64,000 nucleotides of DNA from Platycnemis pennipes (Eukaryota; Arthropoda; Insecta; Odonata; Platycnemididae). The stretch is taken from contig OW121852.1 in assembly GCA_933228895.1 (NCBI GenBank), forward strand, positions 126,041,544-126,105,543, in the 5' to 3' direction. The position numbers and the translations under genes were made by a program. The notes under the pieces are model-generated. The model was not told the DNA's origin. It searched no databases and worked only from the letters and a program-made list of their open reading frames with translations. Below are positions 11,449 to 21,545 of the stretch, one piece after another; positions within the stretch are counted from its first letter, which is position 1; the number at the start of each line of letters is the position of its first letter.

Positions 11449-11459
11449 GAATATATTTG

Positions 11460-11625
11460 TAAAATGCAAATAATAAGCAATGTAAGTTTTTTAAATACTC
11501 TTTATTTTAACAGGTACTCACAAAAAAATGTCATGGGTATCTGGGTTTTTCGGAAACATGTCGTTCATCGGCCGACCTACCCTTTGCATCTGCGATGACT
11601 AGTGAAAATCATCATGCATTGCCAC
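11460..11625. other. Unassigned spacer
   Basis: Short AT-rich spacer between two RTE-related fragments; nothing recognised. Confidence 0.4.
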
Positions 11626-11627
11626 TG

Positions 11628-12010
11628 ATTTCTACCTAATTCATTGAGTCTCAAGACACGTCCAATCCATCTGGTTCTTCTTTGCAGTAGGGTTTTCGAT
11701 ATTGTCCTTTCTTATTCTCCTCTTATTGACAACTCTTCAATCCTCACTTTATCTGTCCATTCATTCCTCAGCATTCTTTTCCAGCACCATGTTTTAAAAC
11801 CTTCAAAATCTTCGCTTGTCTGCTTTCTCTATGTTCCATATCTCTGGTCCATAGAGTGCCATGCTCCATACATATGTTTTGATGAAGTGCTTCCTTGCCT
11901 GAAGCTGTAGTTTCTTTGAGCATAGTGTCTGTCTCTTCTTTATGAACCCCTCCTGAGATTGTGCTGTTCTTTGCTTGATGTTGGTCGGTCGGTCGGAAAG
12001 AATAATGGCA
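11628..12010 (-). pseudogene. Second RTE-related lineage, RT C-terminal fragment
   Basis: On the minus strand a frame with KHFIKTYVWSMALYGPEIW and, after a frame change, a CWKRMLR...WTDKVR-like stretch corresponds to the thumb and C-terminal region of RTE reverse transcriptases (compare TYIWSILLYGSEAWTVTAA in the main family). The residues differ throughout, so this is a different subfamily. It is truncated at both ends and frameshifted near 11804. Confidence 0.7.
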
Positions 12011-12900
12011 GAAGAACAGATTTCGATCAATTGGAAGGGTAAGATTGGACTCGATCGCTACACCCACGAGGCTTTTAGTCCTGATTAAGAGGAAAACTCC
12101 TATGAACAGTGCGAGAGGCCTTTTACACGGCGAATGTATCGCCCGCAGTGTTTACAGCTCGGTTCGGGGAGGGAAAAAGAAAGCTGGCTTCTCTCCAGGG
12201 ATATATCTCTTTAAAGGAGTCGATGTTGACGACGGGCCCGCCACAACAAAGCGGAGGCCGATTGCCGCAACACACCTTCTCGTGTTTACGGATTTTATTT
12301 CCTCATCTCATTCAGCAGCCTTTTCTTCGAATTCTTTCTCCGCTCTCCTGTCGACTTTTAAAACCCTTCTCCTCCTCTCATTCTCATACTTCTCCCTTCC
12401 TCCATTTTTTTGCAGCATCGCTTGTTTTATCGACCTTCTTTTTTTTCGAAGCCTTTCATACCCTACTTGCGTATACCGCATACGCGCCTTCTCTCGTTTC
12501 CCCCCCACCCTTCCGGAACGTCCTTTGCGGTCTCATTGAAAATGCGGTTCCGTCGGAACAAAGAAGCTGCTGCTTCGGAAAAACTATGTTATCCTCAATT
12601 TAACCCTGGAATCCAGGGTCTGTGGTTGTCACACGCTCGTAGCCTTGTTTATTCTCTCTAGAGTGCGGCGGTCGTCGTGATTTCGTTGGCATGGCGACTG
12701 AGTTACCGTGGCGTACGCCGTGACTTTCATTTCATTCTCCTGCGTTGGGGGCGTGTTATGCAATAAAGGGGCGAGGATAATGCAGCAAACATTATTGCAA
12801 GTCCCCCGAGGTGTGGCGACGAATTTGTTTCCTTTAACTTCATCTTTCACTTGTTTCGCAGAAGACATTTTCGAATACGCTATCGCCTGAGGGGGGCCTG
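12011..12900. other. GC-richer, CpG-containing single-copy-looking block
   Basis: The composition changes to mixed or GC-richer sequence with many CpG steps, pyrimidine-rich tracts at about 12290-12440, and overlapping ORFs up to 164 codons in more than one frame. None of the predicted products resembles a known domain. It could be an exon or promoter-proximal region of an unseen gene. The overlapping frames argue against reading any one of them as a gene. Confidence 0.3.
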
Positions 12901-13194
12901 GCAAAAGACAAGAGTAGCCAAATAATATTTTATTCGTATCTTCGTGAGATTTGGCGAACTCAAAAGTATTTGAGTATAATTGCGACGTTCCGAAACTGAA
13001 ATTGAATTACATGCTCAACGGGTCTAACGATGTAGTACACATATTTTGGAAATCCATTTCGAAAAAATTTAAAACTGGCTCCTTAAAGTCATTTCAGTAA
13101 CGATAGTAAGTCTTTAAATTGAAGGACAACAAATAGCACACTTTCTTTGCTAAGACCTTGAACAGATATAGTTAGGGTTGCACCGAGAAAAATC
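12901..13194. other. Unassigned AT-rich sequence
   Basis: Nothing recognised. Confidence 0.4.
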
Positions 13195-13280
13195 ATCCGT
13201 TGTGCTCGAGAGTCGAACCCGAATGTCCCTAGAAAACACGCCGAGTGCATTCACCAACTAAGCTAACGAAGCGTCCTCAT
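13195..13280 (-). mobile_element. tRNA-like SINE head
   Basis: The minus strand reads GCTTCGTTAGCTTAGTTGGT (A-box region), followed by an anticodon-like section and the B box GGGTTCGACTC. The 3' flank TTTTTCTCGGTGCAACC resembles that of the copy at 8353-8423. The cloverleaf is disrupted, so it is a SINE copy and not a tRNA gene. Confidence 0.6.
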
Positions 13281-13814
13281 TGACTATTTGTTACCAATGA
13301 TTCGAGAAGAACATGATGCTGACGACTTCCTTCCAAGGCATATAGTACCTAATTAGTTTTACCTGTGGAATAACGGATCAGAGAATAACACTGTTAAGGT
13401 TTATCGCGGACAGCTGAAGATCCATTAAATTATCAATCATGAATGTATATTTCGAAAATGTTCTACAATTTTATAAATTAATATAGATGGAATCAGACGT
13501 GGTCACCTCCGGGGGGTACGACTACTTAAATACTCGAATAGATAGGTTTTACATGCGAGTTTTTTAAATAATAATAATAATTTTTATGCCACCTCTGAGA
13601 AAAAATAATAATATAGGTACCCCAGAGGATTACCTGTGTTGGGGTTGCCATCATCAACAATTGAAAGCAAATTGGTGCTAATCTATACAAGTATTAAACC
13701 CAGTGGCTAAGAAACACTTTATATATTCAAACATTGTTTCAACGAATTGTTATATTTAATCTGATGTGTATCAGTTATTTTTTAAAAAGAGAGGATGATC
13801 ATTTTTTTGCTGCT
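13281..13814. other. Unassigned sequence, possibly SINE body
   Basis: The first ~140 bases loosely resemble the stretch after the 8.35-kb SINE head (for example GTTAAGGTTTATCGCGG against CTAAGGTTTTCGCGG). The remainder is AT-rich with an ATAATA run near 13567 and is unassigned. Confidence 0.35.
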
Positions 13815-13897
13815 AAGGGGTCGTATACCATTGATTTTTAATTGCTGAGTCTTATGAAGTTTGCAAAGTAAAAATACCCGACTTTTCCCGTGCTTCA
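13815..13897 (-). mobile_element. AATGGGG-family MITE, outer piece split by an insertion
   Basis: The sequence GGGGTCGTATACCATTGATT and the following GAGTCTTATGAAGTTTGCAAAGT match one end of the AATGGGG family (compare 19145-19230). The match stops at about 13897 and resumes at about 14438, so about 540 bp of other DNA has been inserted. Confidence 0.65.
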
Positions 13898-14115
13898 TCT
13901 ACATCTACACGATACCCTGCAAGCCACCGCGAGGGTGTGTGGAAGGGGATGAAGATCACCAAGCATGCACTACTAACATACAAACAAGCAACTATAGGGT
14001 CTCATGCAACTACATTGTTACCATCTAAAGTATTCAAGGGGTTAATACATGCATCATGCACTACAAATCTATAATTTGGAGAAGATCCTTACAGCAATAT
14101 AGAGAAGCAACAAGA
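13898..14115 (-). mobile_element. CR1-like 3' end nested in a MITE
   Basis: On the plus strand it begins CATCTACATCTACACGATAC (complement of the hexamer tail), then GCAAGCCACCGCGAGGGTGT and the 3' UTR shared with 34453-34640 and 57480-57610. It is the 5'-truncated 3' end of a CR1-like element inserted on the minus strand. Confidence 0.75.
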
Positions 14116-14437
14116 GTCGGGACATAACATAGTTTACCTTTCGAAACGTAGGTATACAAAGTACCTTAAGCCGCGTTTACACCATGTAGCAAAACCAGCT
14201 ATATAGTAAATTTGTATAACATTTAGCAAGTTTATATAACATTTTCTAAAAGTAGAAAAATTCACTTCTGAAAAGTGCTATATAAGATTGCTATATTTAG
14301 CCGATTCTGCTACATATTGCAAAAATTGTGCTATTCATTGGGGGTGGGTAAATAGCAAAAGAAATCCGTGCTATAATTAACTTTGTCTAATGCTATCTAA
14401 CATTTTGTTGTATAGCAAAAGTTATTAAACAAAAATC
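14116..14437. repeat. Unclassified insert with a GCGTTTACAC-like end
   Basis: The sequence TTAAGCCGCGTTTACACCAT at 14166 resembles the ends of the TTA-flanked elements at 28.3 and 31.5 kb. Inside, GCTATATAG- and TAGCAAAA-like words recur. The other end is not clear, so this is only a possible one-sided Harbinger-like remnant. Confidence 0.35.
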
Positions 14438-15036
14438 TTCGATCTGTCGAGTCAAACTCGAGTTATAAGCAGAGAAAACAACTGATGTTTTTAACCTTTT
14501 TGGAAAAGTGGGCATTCAAAGGACTCGTACGTCATCCAATTCGTCCAATCGCAATGGGGAACACACAGTAGATTCTGTCAATGGAAACTATTGTTCGACT
14601 TCATGCGGGTTATTTCGAAAGGCATTGCATATTGGACTACATCCTAATTTATCAATAAGTAAACAAGATTCTGACTAATTTCAGTCACGTCAAAATGTAC
14701 CTATTCGAAAATATTTTGTTGTCCAGTTGTTTTGATTTATTTAAAGGACTCGACAGGATCTCTTCAGGCAGACCTCCCCTCCCCACCCACACTCCCCTCA
14801 ACTTCCCCTCCAGTCTTTCTAAAAACAGTCAAGGAGGGGAGGTGGATGACGTAGATATCCTCAACGCAGCCTGTTCGGCGGGCGTCAACTTTTGCTTATT
14901 TTAATTTTTGATTCATGAGTGAACCGCCGTGGTTAGAAGATTAATTTTTTCACTAAAATTCATTTTTCGTTTCCATGTAACGATTTCGTGTACATTAGAG
15001 CGATTACGGTCCAGAGTTAACGCTCCCGTTATTCTC
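14438..15036 (-). mobile_element. AATGGGG-family MITE, inner and far piece
   Basis: The family sequence resumes with CGAGTTATAAGCAGAGAAAA, GATGTTTTTAACC, the pyrimidine-rich CTCCCCTCCCC zone, TTTTGCTTATTTTAATTTTT and the arm ending GTTAACGCTCCCGTTATT. It is moderately diverged from the full copies at 19.1, 20.1 and 23.9 kb. An internal ORF (14695-14904) is chance. Confidence 0.7.
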
Positions 15037-15040
15037 TGAT

Positions 15041-15275
15041 TGTTTTACTGAGAAAACTGTGGATATAATACTGGTTTCACAACTCGAGGTCGTAGGCTCC
15101 CGGAAAAGATCTCGGACATATTAAAGAGGCGATTTAATTTACCTGCGGAAAGGGAAAAATATTCACAATTGAGAAACCTAGAAAGTTAAAACCAATGGAA
15201 AAGCGGTTGTTATTTTTTAGTTGCAATTGAAAACATTTTCATAGCCATTTATGTGTATATTTCAGAAAATGCATT
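15041..15275. other. Unassigned spacer
   Basis: Nothing recognised. Confidence 0.4.
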
Positions 15276-15968
15276 AACGTAAAAGAGAAAAAATAGCATG
15301 CTGCTATTCGCCGATGACATAGCACTAATAGAAGAGACAGAGAGGGATCTGAATAATATTATAACCTTGTAAAAGACAATGGCCAGATATAAGCTGAAGA
15401 TCAATAAGAACAATACTAAGATATTAGTGTGCAGCAAGAGAGAAGAGGCCAAAGCCAACATTAAACTGGAAAAACAAAAACTCGAAGAGGTGAAAAAGTT
15501 CTGCTACCTAGGAATCCGAGTAACCAACGAGTAACGATAAGAATCTACTGACAGCTGTAAATGCAAGCGTAACTGAAACATGTTTCTTTACGGCAGTGAG
15601 GCATTGACGATGACAGCAGCGGAGAAGAATAGGATGGAAGCATTCGAAATGTTGTGCTACAGAAGAATGTTGCAGATTAAATGGATCGACCGAGTAACTA
15701 ACGAGGAAGTCTTAAGAAGAGGGGGAGAGGAGAGAAGTGTTCTGAACACCCTAAGAAGAAGACGGGACAACCTAATCGGCCACATCATGAAACATGATGG
15801 CCTGATGAATACAATCGTTGAAGGACAAGTGGATGGGAAGAATGGCAAAGGAAGGCCTCCTGCGAGATATATGGAACAAGTGATGAAGGATGAGAAAGAG
15901 AAGAAATAAGTAAATATGAAGAGATTAGCCGATGGAAGAATTGAGTGGAGAGCTGCGTCAAACTAATC
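15276..15968 (+). pseudogene. RTE RT palm-to-C-terminus fragment
   Basis: Homology begins with a block coding LLFADDIALIEETERDLNN, which includes the catalytic FADD box, and passes through ILVCSKREEAKANIKL and YLGIRVT. About 45 codons are missing near 15540, then it continues LYGSEALTMTAA and ILRHDGL-like HIMKHDGLMNTIVEGQ to the end near 15965. Stops at 15369-15371 and 15532 and the deletion make it inactive. The 3' palindrome is no longer recognisable (CTAATCTCAGG). Confidence 0.8.
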
Positions 15969-16099
15969 TCAGGAATTTATTTATTTTTAATTTTTTAAGT
16001 TAACTCAGCATGAAAACACAATAATAGGGTAAAATTTTTTCTCAATTAATCACAATTACAATCATAATACAAAAAGAACTTAATACACCGAGAGTACAA

Positions 16100-16545
16100 T
16101 TAAATACCAAAACAGACAAGGCCGGCTGAATGTCACCTACAAAATTCTGTACAAATTTATAATGTCGCTAACATCGACAATATCTGTCCACGAAATATTT
16201 CCTTAGGTAAGTTTATATTTAATTCACTTGAAAGTGTATCGAATGAGATACATATTCTATTAATAGGTGCATTCATACAATAATTAGTGTTCACACTTCT
16301 TATATAGAAAGTCCTTTTTAGCCTTACTTTTTTTGTTGGGACTAAAAAGTTCAATTTCCCAACCAATTCTATTACAATTACCTTTATTAATTACATCATG
16401 CAAAAAAAGTAAATAATTTATTACTCTTCTTTTACTCAATGTTTCCAATTTAAAGTCATGCAACATAACTTTGTACTCTACATGATTCTCGAATACAGGA
16501 TAAATAAAATATACAGGAATGTTGACTAATGGCGATGATGATGCA
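16100..16545 (-). pseudogene. Probable non-LTR retrotransposon C-terminal fragment (jockey/CR1 group)
   Basis: Two overlapping minus frames (16466-16284 and 16366-16157) join into one decayed protein: HDFKLETLSKRRVINYLLFL, then KVRLKRTFYIRSVNTNYCMN and FDTLSSELNINLP. The layout (a leucine-rich helix region, then a basic FYIRS-like block, then the end of the ORF) resembles the C-terminal tails of CR1/jockey reverse transcriptase ORFs. The frameshift lies near 16330. Assignment rests on resemblance only. Confidence 0.5.
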
Positions 16546-16805
16546 TAAACGGAACAAAATGGAAACGTATTCTAGGCCTATATTAGCCAACATCTCCAGA
16601 GGAAGAGAAAATTTATTTATTCAAGTGGTCGAGAAAAGAACAAAATAAAAGTTAGCAATATTTGTAAGTTGCGAGATTAGAAATATTCTCAAATGATGAA
16701 GCGAGGATTGATAAATGGCCGCACTCACATGTATTCAATTGAAAATCTATGGAGTGTCTATGCAAAGTGAGAAACAACTATCATGACGCTCAAAATGCCA
16801 AAATA
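16546..16805. other. Unassigned sequence
   Basis: Nothing recognised. Confidence 0.4.
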
Positions 16806-17273
16806 TCAGAAATTTTGTGAGATGTCACTAGACAATGATAAAATTGGATGCTTATGACAACAAAAATATTCACAGCATACTATTTTCAACGACTTTGACA
16901 GTAGTAAAAAAACATTAATAATGCTCAGGGAATGCAATGATTCCACGTCCTTTTTCGAGAGTTTTAAGAAACATTTCAAAGACGAGATCATTCTCCGGAC
17001 TGCGACGCGCGAACTGGACGTGAAGCTATCGTCCGACGACTGATTTCTCCTGTTTGAAAGAGCAGACAGCCCGGAAGGTTGCGGAAATGATTTATCGCTC
17101 GTATGCACGAGGGAATGATTTCGATTCACGGGGAGATAAAAACAAACCATGATGTTTCTAAATGACGCCCTGATTTCCATACCGTCAACGGAAAAATGAT
17201 AATTCCTCCCCTCCTCCCCCCCCCAATCCCCCACTCCATTCCCGTAAAGAGACGCCACCTGTCGTGACGTCAT
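16806..17273 (-). CDS. Unrecognised 155-codon ORF
   Basis: The minus strand is open for 155 codons, and an 88-codon frame (17536-17270) lies directly upstream with a short overlap. The region 16960-17560 is richer in GC and CpG than its surroundings. The product is serine rich with a low-complexity glycine/glutamate patch near its start and has no domain I know. It may be an exonic or conserved non-coding block, or chance. Confidence 0.15.
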   Translation of the reverse strand: MTSRQVASLYGNGVGDWGGEEGRNYHFSVDGMEIRASFRNIMVCFYLPVNRNHSLVHTSDKSFPQPSGLSALSNRRNQSSDDSFTSSSRVAVRRMISSLKCFLKLSKKDVESLHSLSIINVFLLLSKSLKIVCCEYFCCHKHPILSLSSDISQNF

Positions 17274-17626
17274 TTCCTGGTCGCGGAAGGGAACAGCTCC
17301 TCATTTCCGGTCGCTCCATCTATATTTATTTTTCTACTATTTTTTTCCTCTCGGCTCCTCTGCGTCATGTTATCAGTGCGCCAATGATTTAATCGGAATA
17401 TGGATTTGCCAATGAGTCCCATTCCAACGCGCCTATGTTCCTCTCTGTCCTTCGATCTGTCGGATGTAATTAGGAGAAAGACAGGCGGGAACGTATGCAA
17501 ATAAAACAAATGAAAACCTTGGACGAGAAAATCCACTCAAGCCGCTAACGAAGGCAAATGGCGTGAGACATCGCATTACGGCACTCGTGGAGCAAATGGG
17601 TTCTCTTCTAGCGATGATCTAGTTTA

Positions 17627-17800
17627 AATGGGGTCGTATACTTGGAACCAAAATCGCTATTTGCTAGAAATGGTTAGATGGAAAGAAAAATGAATTTTGG
17701 TGGAACAATTAATCTTCTAACCCGAGCCATTCGCTCATAAATCCAAAATTAAAATAAGCAAAAGGTGACGCCCACCGATCAAGCTGGGTTAAGGATTCCC
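17627..17800 (+). mobile_element. AATGGGG-family MITE, one end only
   Basis: It begins AATGGGGTCGTATACTTGG, continues with GTTAGATGGAAAG, AATTAATCTTCTAACCC and AAAATAAGCAAAAGGTGACG, all matching the forward end of the full copies at 20086 and 23857. After about 17800 the match is lost, so the copy is truncated. Confidence 0.75.
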
Positions 17801-18070
17801 TTTCCCCAATCCGTCGCTTCTCAATCAAGTATTTCCCCTCGAGCGTACGAACCCCTGCAGCATTTTCCTGCGTGCCCTCTCGATGAGTATCACGAAGACG
17901 AGACTACCTACTATAGCGAAGAATGCGCTACCTTGACTTATATTCCCACTTACCCCCGTCCCATGATCGTTTCCACCACGCAGAATTAAGGTTTAATCGC
18001 AGGAAATCTCTCCGAACGTTGACATGTATCTCCTGATTCTAATGTTAATGAACTCCTTTAGATAGGTTAA
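17801..18070. other. Unassigned sequence
   Basis: Mixed composition with a 74-codon ORF (17765-17989) overlapping the MITE end. No domain recognised. Confidence 0.35.
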
Positions 18071-18072
18071 AA

Positions 18073-18830
18073 TGTCATCTACATCTACATCTAAATAATA
18101 CCCTGCAAGCCACCTCAAAGGTAGGTAGCAGGGGGTGAATTCTCACCAAACATGCACTATATATCATGCATTTAAAGGGATTAGTATTAATATATGTCTA
18201 AATTGCAATATTTAAAGATATAAAAATAGCAAACTACGCATGCAAAAACGTGCTGTTAGTTGAATTACCTTCAATTCCTTACACCAACATGCAACTACTT
18301 ATGCTATGAATTGAATCACTCGTATTGGACATATTTACCGCTATTCATATCCCTAATTGTACGAGGAAAAAGGACATTTTGAATCTGTTAGTTCGGAAAT
18401 CAATTTCTCTAATTTTGTAATTATGGTCCAGTCTACCATAGTAAGTTGGGGTTCGCAAAATATTTTTAACGTCATCACCGAAAATATTATCTTGGAATTT
18501 ATTTAGGAGATTAAGTCCAAATTTCAACCTGCGATATGACAATGATTCCCATTTTAATTCATTTAATAGACTGATTACGCTAATGTAGTTATCGTACCGT
18601 CCCTTCACACATACTGCCGAGCTTCGCTGCACACGTTTAAGTTCGTTATTTAGACCAATATTCCCATTAACTGGCAGCATATTCCAAATGAGGTCTAACA
18701 AGGAAAAGTAGCTGATTTCTCGTAGATGTTCGTCACATTTACCCAATACTCTTATGATAAATCCAAGTATACGATTATCTTGACCATTTCACGTGTTTAC
18801 CCCAGGAAAGATCATGTGTCAGTCTTATTC
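18073..18830 (-). pseudogene. CR1-like retrotransposon 3' part
   Basis: On the plus strand the complement of the hexamer tail (ATCTACATCTACATC) opens the copy. The minus frame 18746-18345 encodes MGKCDEHLREISYFSLLDLI, LQRSSA-like VQRSSAVCVKGRYDNYISV and LKWESLSYRRLKFGLNLLNK, the CR1-type C-terminal module after the RT palm. It stays readable into the LGWK-like region up to about 18800. The RT core is absent (5' truncated). Confidence 0.8.
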
Positions 18831-19144
18831 CAAGATGTCCATGACTTTGGTTTGAAAATCATGGGTATGAATGTTGTGACCTCTAGTTCCTTTGTCAAGG
18901 AGACTGGGGTGGTCACACTTCCGTGGGGTTTTATGGCTGGGGGGGAGGGGACAATCGCATGCGACTTTGGGCGCCAAGCTAAATATTGGGGGATCCTGAG
19001 TCTCTGGGTGGGGAGGGTTGAAAGGGGTGAAGCACCGGTCTACTTGTCAGTAAGTGAACACGAGAAGCCCTTAGGGCTGTCGAGAATTTGACGAAGCGTC
19101 CGAAATGTTGTGGATAGGTCGCTGGTGGTTGGTGCGACCTTGGC
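18831..19144. other. Unassigned G-rich sequence
   Basis: Contains GGGGGGGAGGGG at about 18942 and GGGTGGGGAGGGTTG near 19008. A 121-codon ORF (18726-19091) overlaps the CR1 copy and is most likely chance. A GACGAAGCGTCCGAAAT stretch near 19091 looks a little like the hammerhead-type motifs but lacks a usable core. Confidence 0.35.
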
Positions 19145-19677
19145 AATGAGGTCGTTTACCATAATTTTTTATTGCCGAATATGATAGTTTGTAAAATAAA
19201 AAGACCGTATTTTTCCGTTTTTTGATCCGTCAATTATTTCTCGAGTTATAGGCGGCGAAAAACTGATGTTTTTAACCCTTTCGGAAAAGTGGGCGTGGTG
19301 CAACCTCTGTCGTGTATCAAATTCGTCCAATCACAACTGAGCCCGCGAACTACTTCGCCTTATCGCAAAGGGGGGAATACAGCTGACTCTTCCAATAGGA
19401 GCAGTTACGACAGGACCTGTGCGAGCAGACCTTCCGAGAACCCCTCTCCACTCCCTTCCCTTCCCATGAGAGCAATCAAGGATGGGAGAAAAATGACGTC
19501 AATGTTATCAGAGCAGCTTTTTCGGTGGGAGTCACCTTTTGCTTATTTAAATTTTTGATTTATAAGTGAATGGTTGTAGTTAGAAGATTAATTTTTTCAC
19601 TACAATTCTTATTTCGTTTCCATCTAACGATTTCGAGTACAAAATTACGATATCGGTTCCGAGTAAACGCCCCCATT
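19145..19677 (-). mobile_element. AATGGGG-family MITE, full length
   Basis: The ends are AATGAGGTCGTTTAC (19145) and GTAAACGCCCCCATT (19677), about 533 bp apart. The body contains the family landmarks in order: ATTTCTCGAGTTATAGGCGG, GTTTTTAACCC, AAAGTGGGCGTGGTGCAACC, the CCCTCTCCACTCCC zone, AATGACGTCAATGTTATCAG, TTTTGCTTATTTAAATTTTT. No ORF of transposase type. The element is non-autonomous and its superfamily is not evident, since no clear target duplication was seen. Confidence 0.8.
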
Positions 19678-20085
19678 GGGGGGTGAGAGGTTTCACTCAG
19701 CCATTCAAACACTTGCACTGTGGAAATCGTGGTAGGGAATATAAAAAGGGGTGGTTTCTGGGCAGTATTTATCAGAGGTTTGTGGTGGGGCGAATTGCTG
19801 GCGGCGGCGAGTGTGGATTGTGGCGGCGGCGGCCAACTCCGTCGGAAAGTTACTGATCTAGATGCTCAGAAACACCGAGCAGGGTAGACGGAGTACATAC
19901 TATCTCCTCTTGCAGAACAAAGGGGTCGCGATTCCGTTTGTTCTCCCGTTCCCATTGTTGCTCTCTCTCTCTCTTTCCTCCTCGTATCAGCCGATTCTGC
20001 AATCATCTGTCTCTATTCACTTCCCACTGCTTTTGCTTTGCGCGATATCAACCTATCACAGTGGAATCACAGATATCACAGTGAA
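19678..20085. other. Spacer between two inverted MITE copies
   Basis: Contains a GGCGGCGGCGAG-type patch near 19801, a CTCTCTCTCTCTC run near 19961, and GATATCACAGTGGAATCACAGATATCACAGTG near 20045 (a small internal repeat). No gene recognised. Confidence 0.4.
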
Positions 20086-20619
20086 AATGGGGGCGTTTAC
20101 TCGGAACCGAAATCGCAATTTTGTACACGAAATCGTTAGATGAAAACTAAATAAGAATTTTAGTGAAAAAAATAATCTTCCAACCACAACCATTCGCTCA
20201 TAAATTAAAAATTAAAATAAGCAAAAGGTTACGCCTACCGAAAAAGCTACTGTGATAACATTGACGTCATTTTCCTCTCGTCCTTGAATGCTTTTAGGGG
20301 AAGGGAAGGGAGTGGAGGGGGGTTATCGGAAAGTCTGCTCACACAGATGCTGTCGCAACTGCTCCGATTGGCAGAGTCATCTGTATCCCCCATTACGATG
20401 TGGCGAAGTAGCTTCGCGGGGTCAGTTGTGATTGGACGAAGTCGATATACGTCAGAGGTTGCACCACGCCCACTTTTCGGAAAGTGTTAAAAACATCCAT
20501 TTTTCGCCGCTTATAATTCGAGAAATAATTGACGGATCAAAAAGCGGAAAAATAAAGGTCTTTTTATTCTACAAACTGTATCAGAGTCGGCGATAAAAAA
20601 TATGGTAAACGACCCCATT
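20086..20619 (+). mobile_element. AATGGGG-family MITE, full length, inverted relative to the 19.1-kb copy
   Basis: It runs from AATGGGGGCGTTTACTCGG to GGTAAACGACCCCATT, about 534 bp, with the same landmarks as 19145-19677 in the opposite orientation. The two copies are separated by about 408 bp, so the pair can in principle form a long hairpin in RNA or DNA. Confidence 0.85.
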
Positions 20620-20654
20620 CTCACCTTCTTCTCTCCTCGAGGACAGCAGGAAAG

Positions 20655-20995
20655 TTGAATACGAGAATTGGACGTCACGTCCTAAAGGTCCTACCTAGGA
20701 ATGATGAAGATGAAATAGATCGATCTAGTGACAAACGAAGAAGTCTTAAAGAGAGAGGGATAAAAGAGAAGTCTGCTGAAAACTCTAAGAAGAAGTCGGG
20801 GCATCTTAATCGGCCATATCTTAAGACTCGATGGCCTGATGAAGGCAATCGTCGAGGAAAAAGTGAACGGGAAGAATGGAAAAGACAGGCCTCGTATGAG
20901 ATAAGCATGTAAAACAAGTTATGAAGGATGTAAAAGAGAGGAATTATTTCAATGTGAAGAGCTTGGCCGATGGAAACGGTGCGGTAAACATATTA
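20655..20995 (+). pseudogene. RTE C-terminal fragment
   Basis: The sequence matches the RTE region coding CYRRMMKIKWIDR-VTNEEVL and LIGHILRHDGLMKTIVEGKV. The frame has shifted near 20700 and the readable frame has changed. It ends around YFNVKSLADG (about 20980), short of the usual 3' palindrome. Confidence 0.75.
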
Positions 20996-21210
20996 CTGAA
21001 GTAGTTAGCTACAGGATTGTGAGCTTGATGGTAGTGCGTTCCTGTCTGGTCTACCCTTGTTGCACATCATGTAGGGAGGGAACAGGCCTGTTAAAACAGT
21101 CGGGACTCCTGAGTTTAACAATCTAGAGCTTCCTAAGAAAGAACCAATTTTAATGCAGAAAAATTTAGTTCATAGAATGTACATTTATACGTTGATTTAT
21201 ATTGATTAAA
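20996..21210. other. Unassigned sequence
   Basis: Nothing recognised. Confidence 0.4.
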
Positions 21211-21214
21211 ACGT

Positions 21215-21545
21215 TTTTGTCTCCAAACTTGCTCCATGTGTCTCATACGAGGACTGCCTTTCCAATTCTTCCCGTTCACTTTTCCCTCTACGATTGTCTT
21301 CATCAGGCCACCGTGTCTTAAGATGTGACCGATTATGTTGTCCCATCTTCTTTTCATAGTTCTCAGCAGACTTCTCTTTTCTCCCACTCTTCTTAGGACT
21401 TCTTCATTTGTCACTCAGTCGATCCTTTTTATCTTCATCATTCTTCGGTAGCACCACATTTCGAATACTTCCACCCTTTTCTTCTCCGCTGCTGTCATTG
21501 TTCATGCCTCACTGCCGTAAAGAGACATGCTCCAGATAATAGATA
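21215..21545 (-). pseudogene. RTE C-terminal fragment
   Basis: The minus frame from 21414 reads MTNEEVLRRVGEKRSLLRTM, then HILRHGGLMKTIVEGKVNGK and MRHMEQV. Upstream (to about 21540) are the SMSLYGSEA-like and TAAEKKRVEVFEMWCYRRMM-like parts in another frame. It breaks off at 21215, so it lacks the element's 3' end. This is unusual, because non-LTR copies normally keep their 3' end. Confidence 0.8.

Larger units (their letters stand above)
8551..11452 (+). mobile_element. RTE-type non-LTR retrotransposon, longest copy (internally deleted)
   Basis: From 5' to 3' the element has a leader beginning GGGGCTGAGCTTAAAGCC, an APE-type endonuclease, a linker, the N-terminal part of a reverse transcriptase, then the RT thumb and C-terminal region, the palindrome CAATCCTAGGATTG (11417-11430), and a (GAT)n tail at 11437-11450. 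Single-ORF layout, small size and trinucleotide tail fit the RTE clade. Part of the RT fingers and the palm with the catalytic FADD box are missing, apparently by internal deletion near 10738. Several stops and frame changes show it is dead. I saw no target duplication. Confidence 0.85.

Noticed and set aside
12045..12603. Two overlapping 164-codon ORFs
   Set aside because: They occupy different frames of the same pyrimidine-rich sequence, have low-complexity serine/phenylalanine/leucine content and no known motif.
19085..19130. Another hammerhead motif (GACGAAGCGTCCGAAATGTTG)
   Set aside because: The CUGANGA core reads UUGACGA and stem II would overlap the core. No stem I pairing was found.
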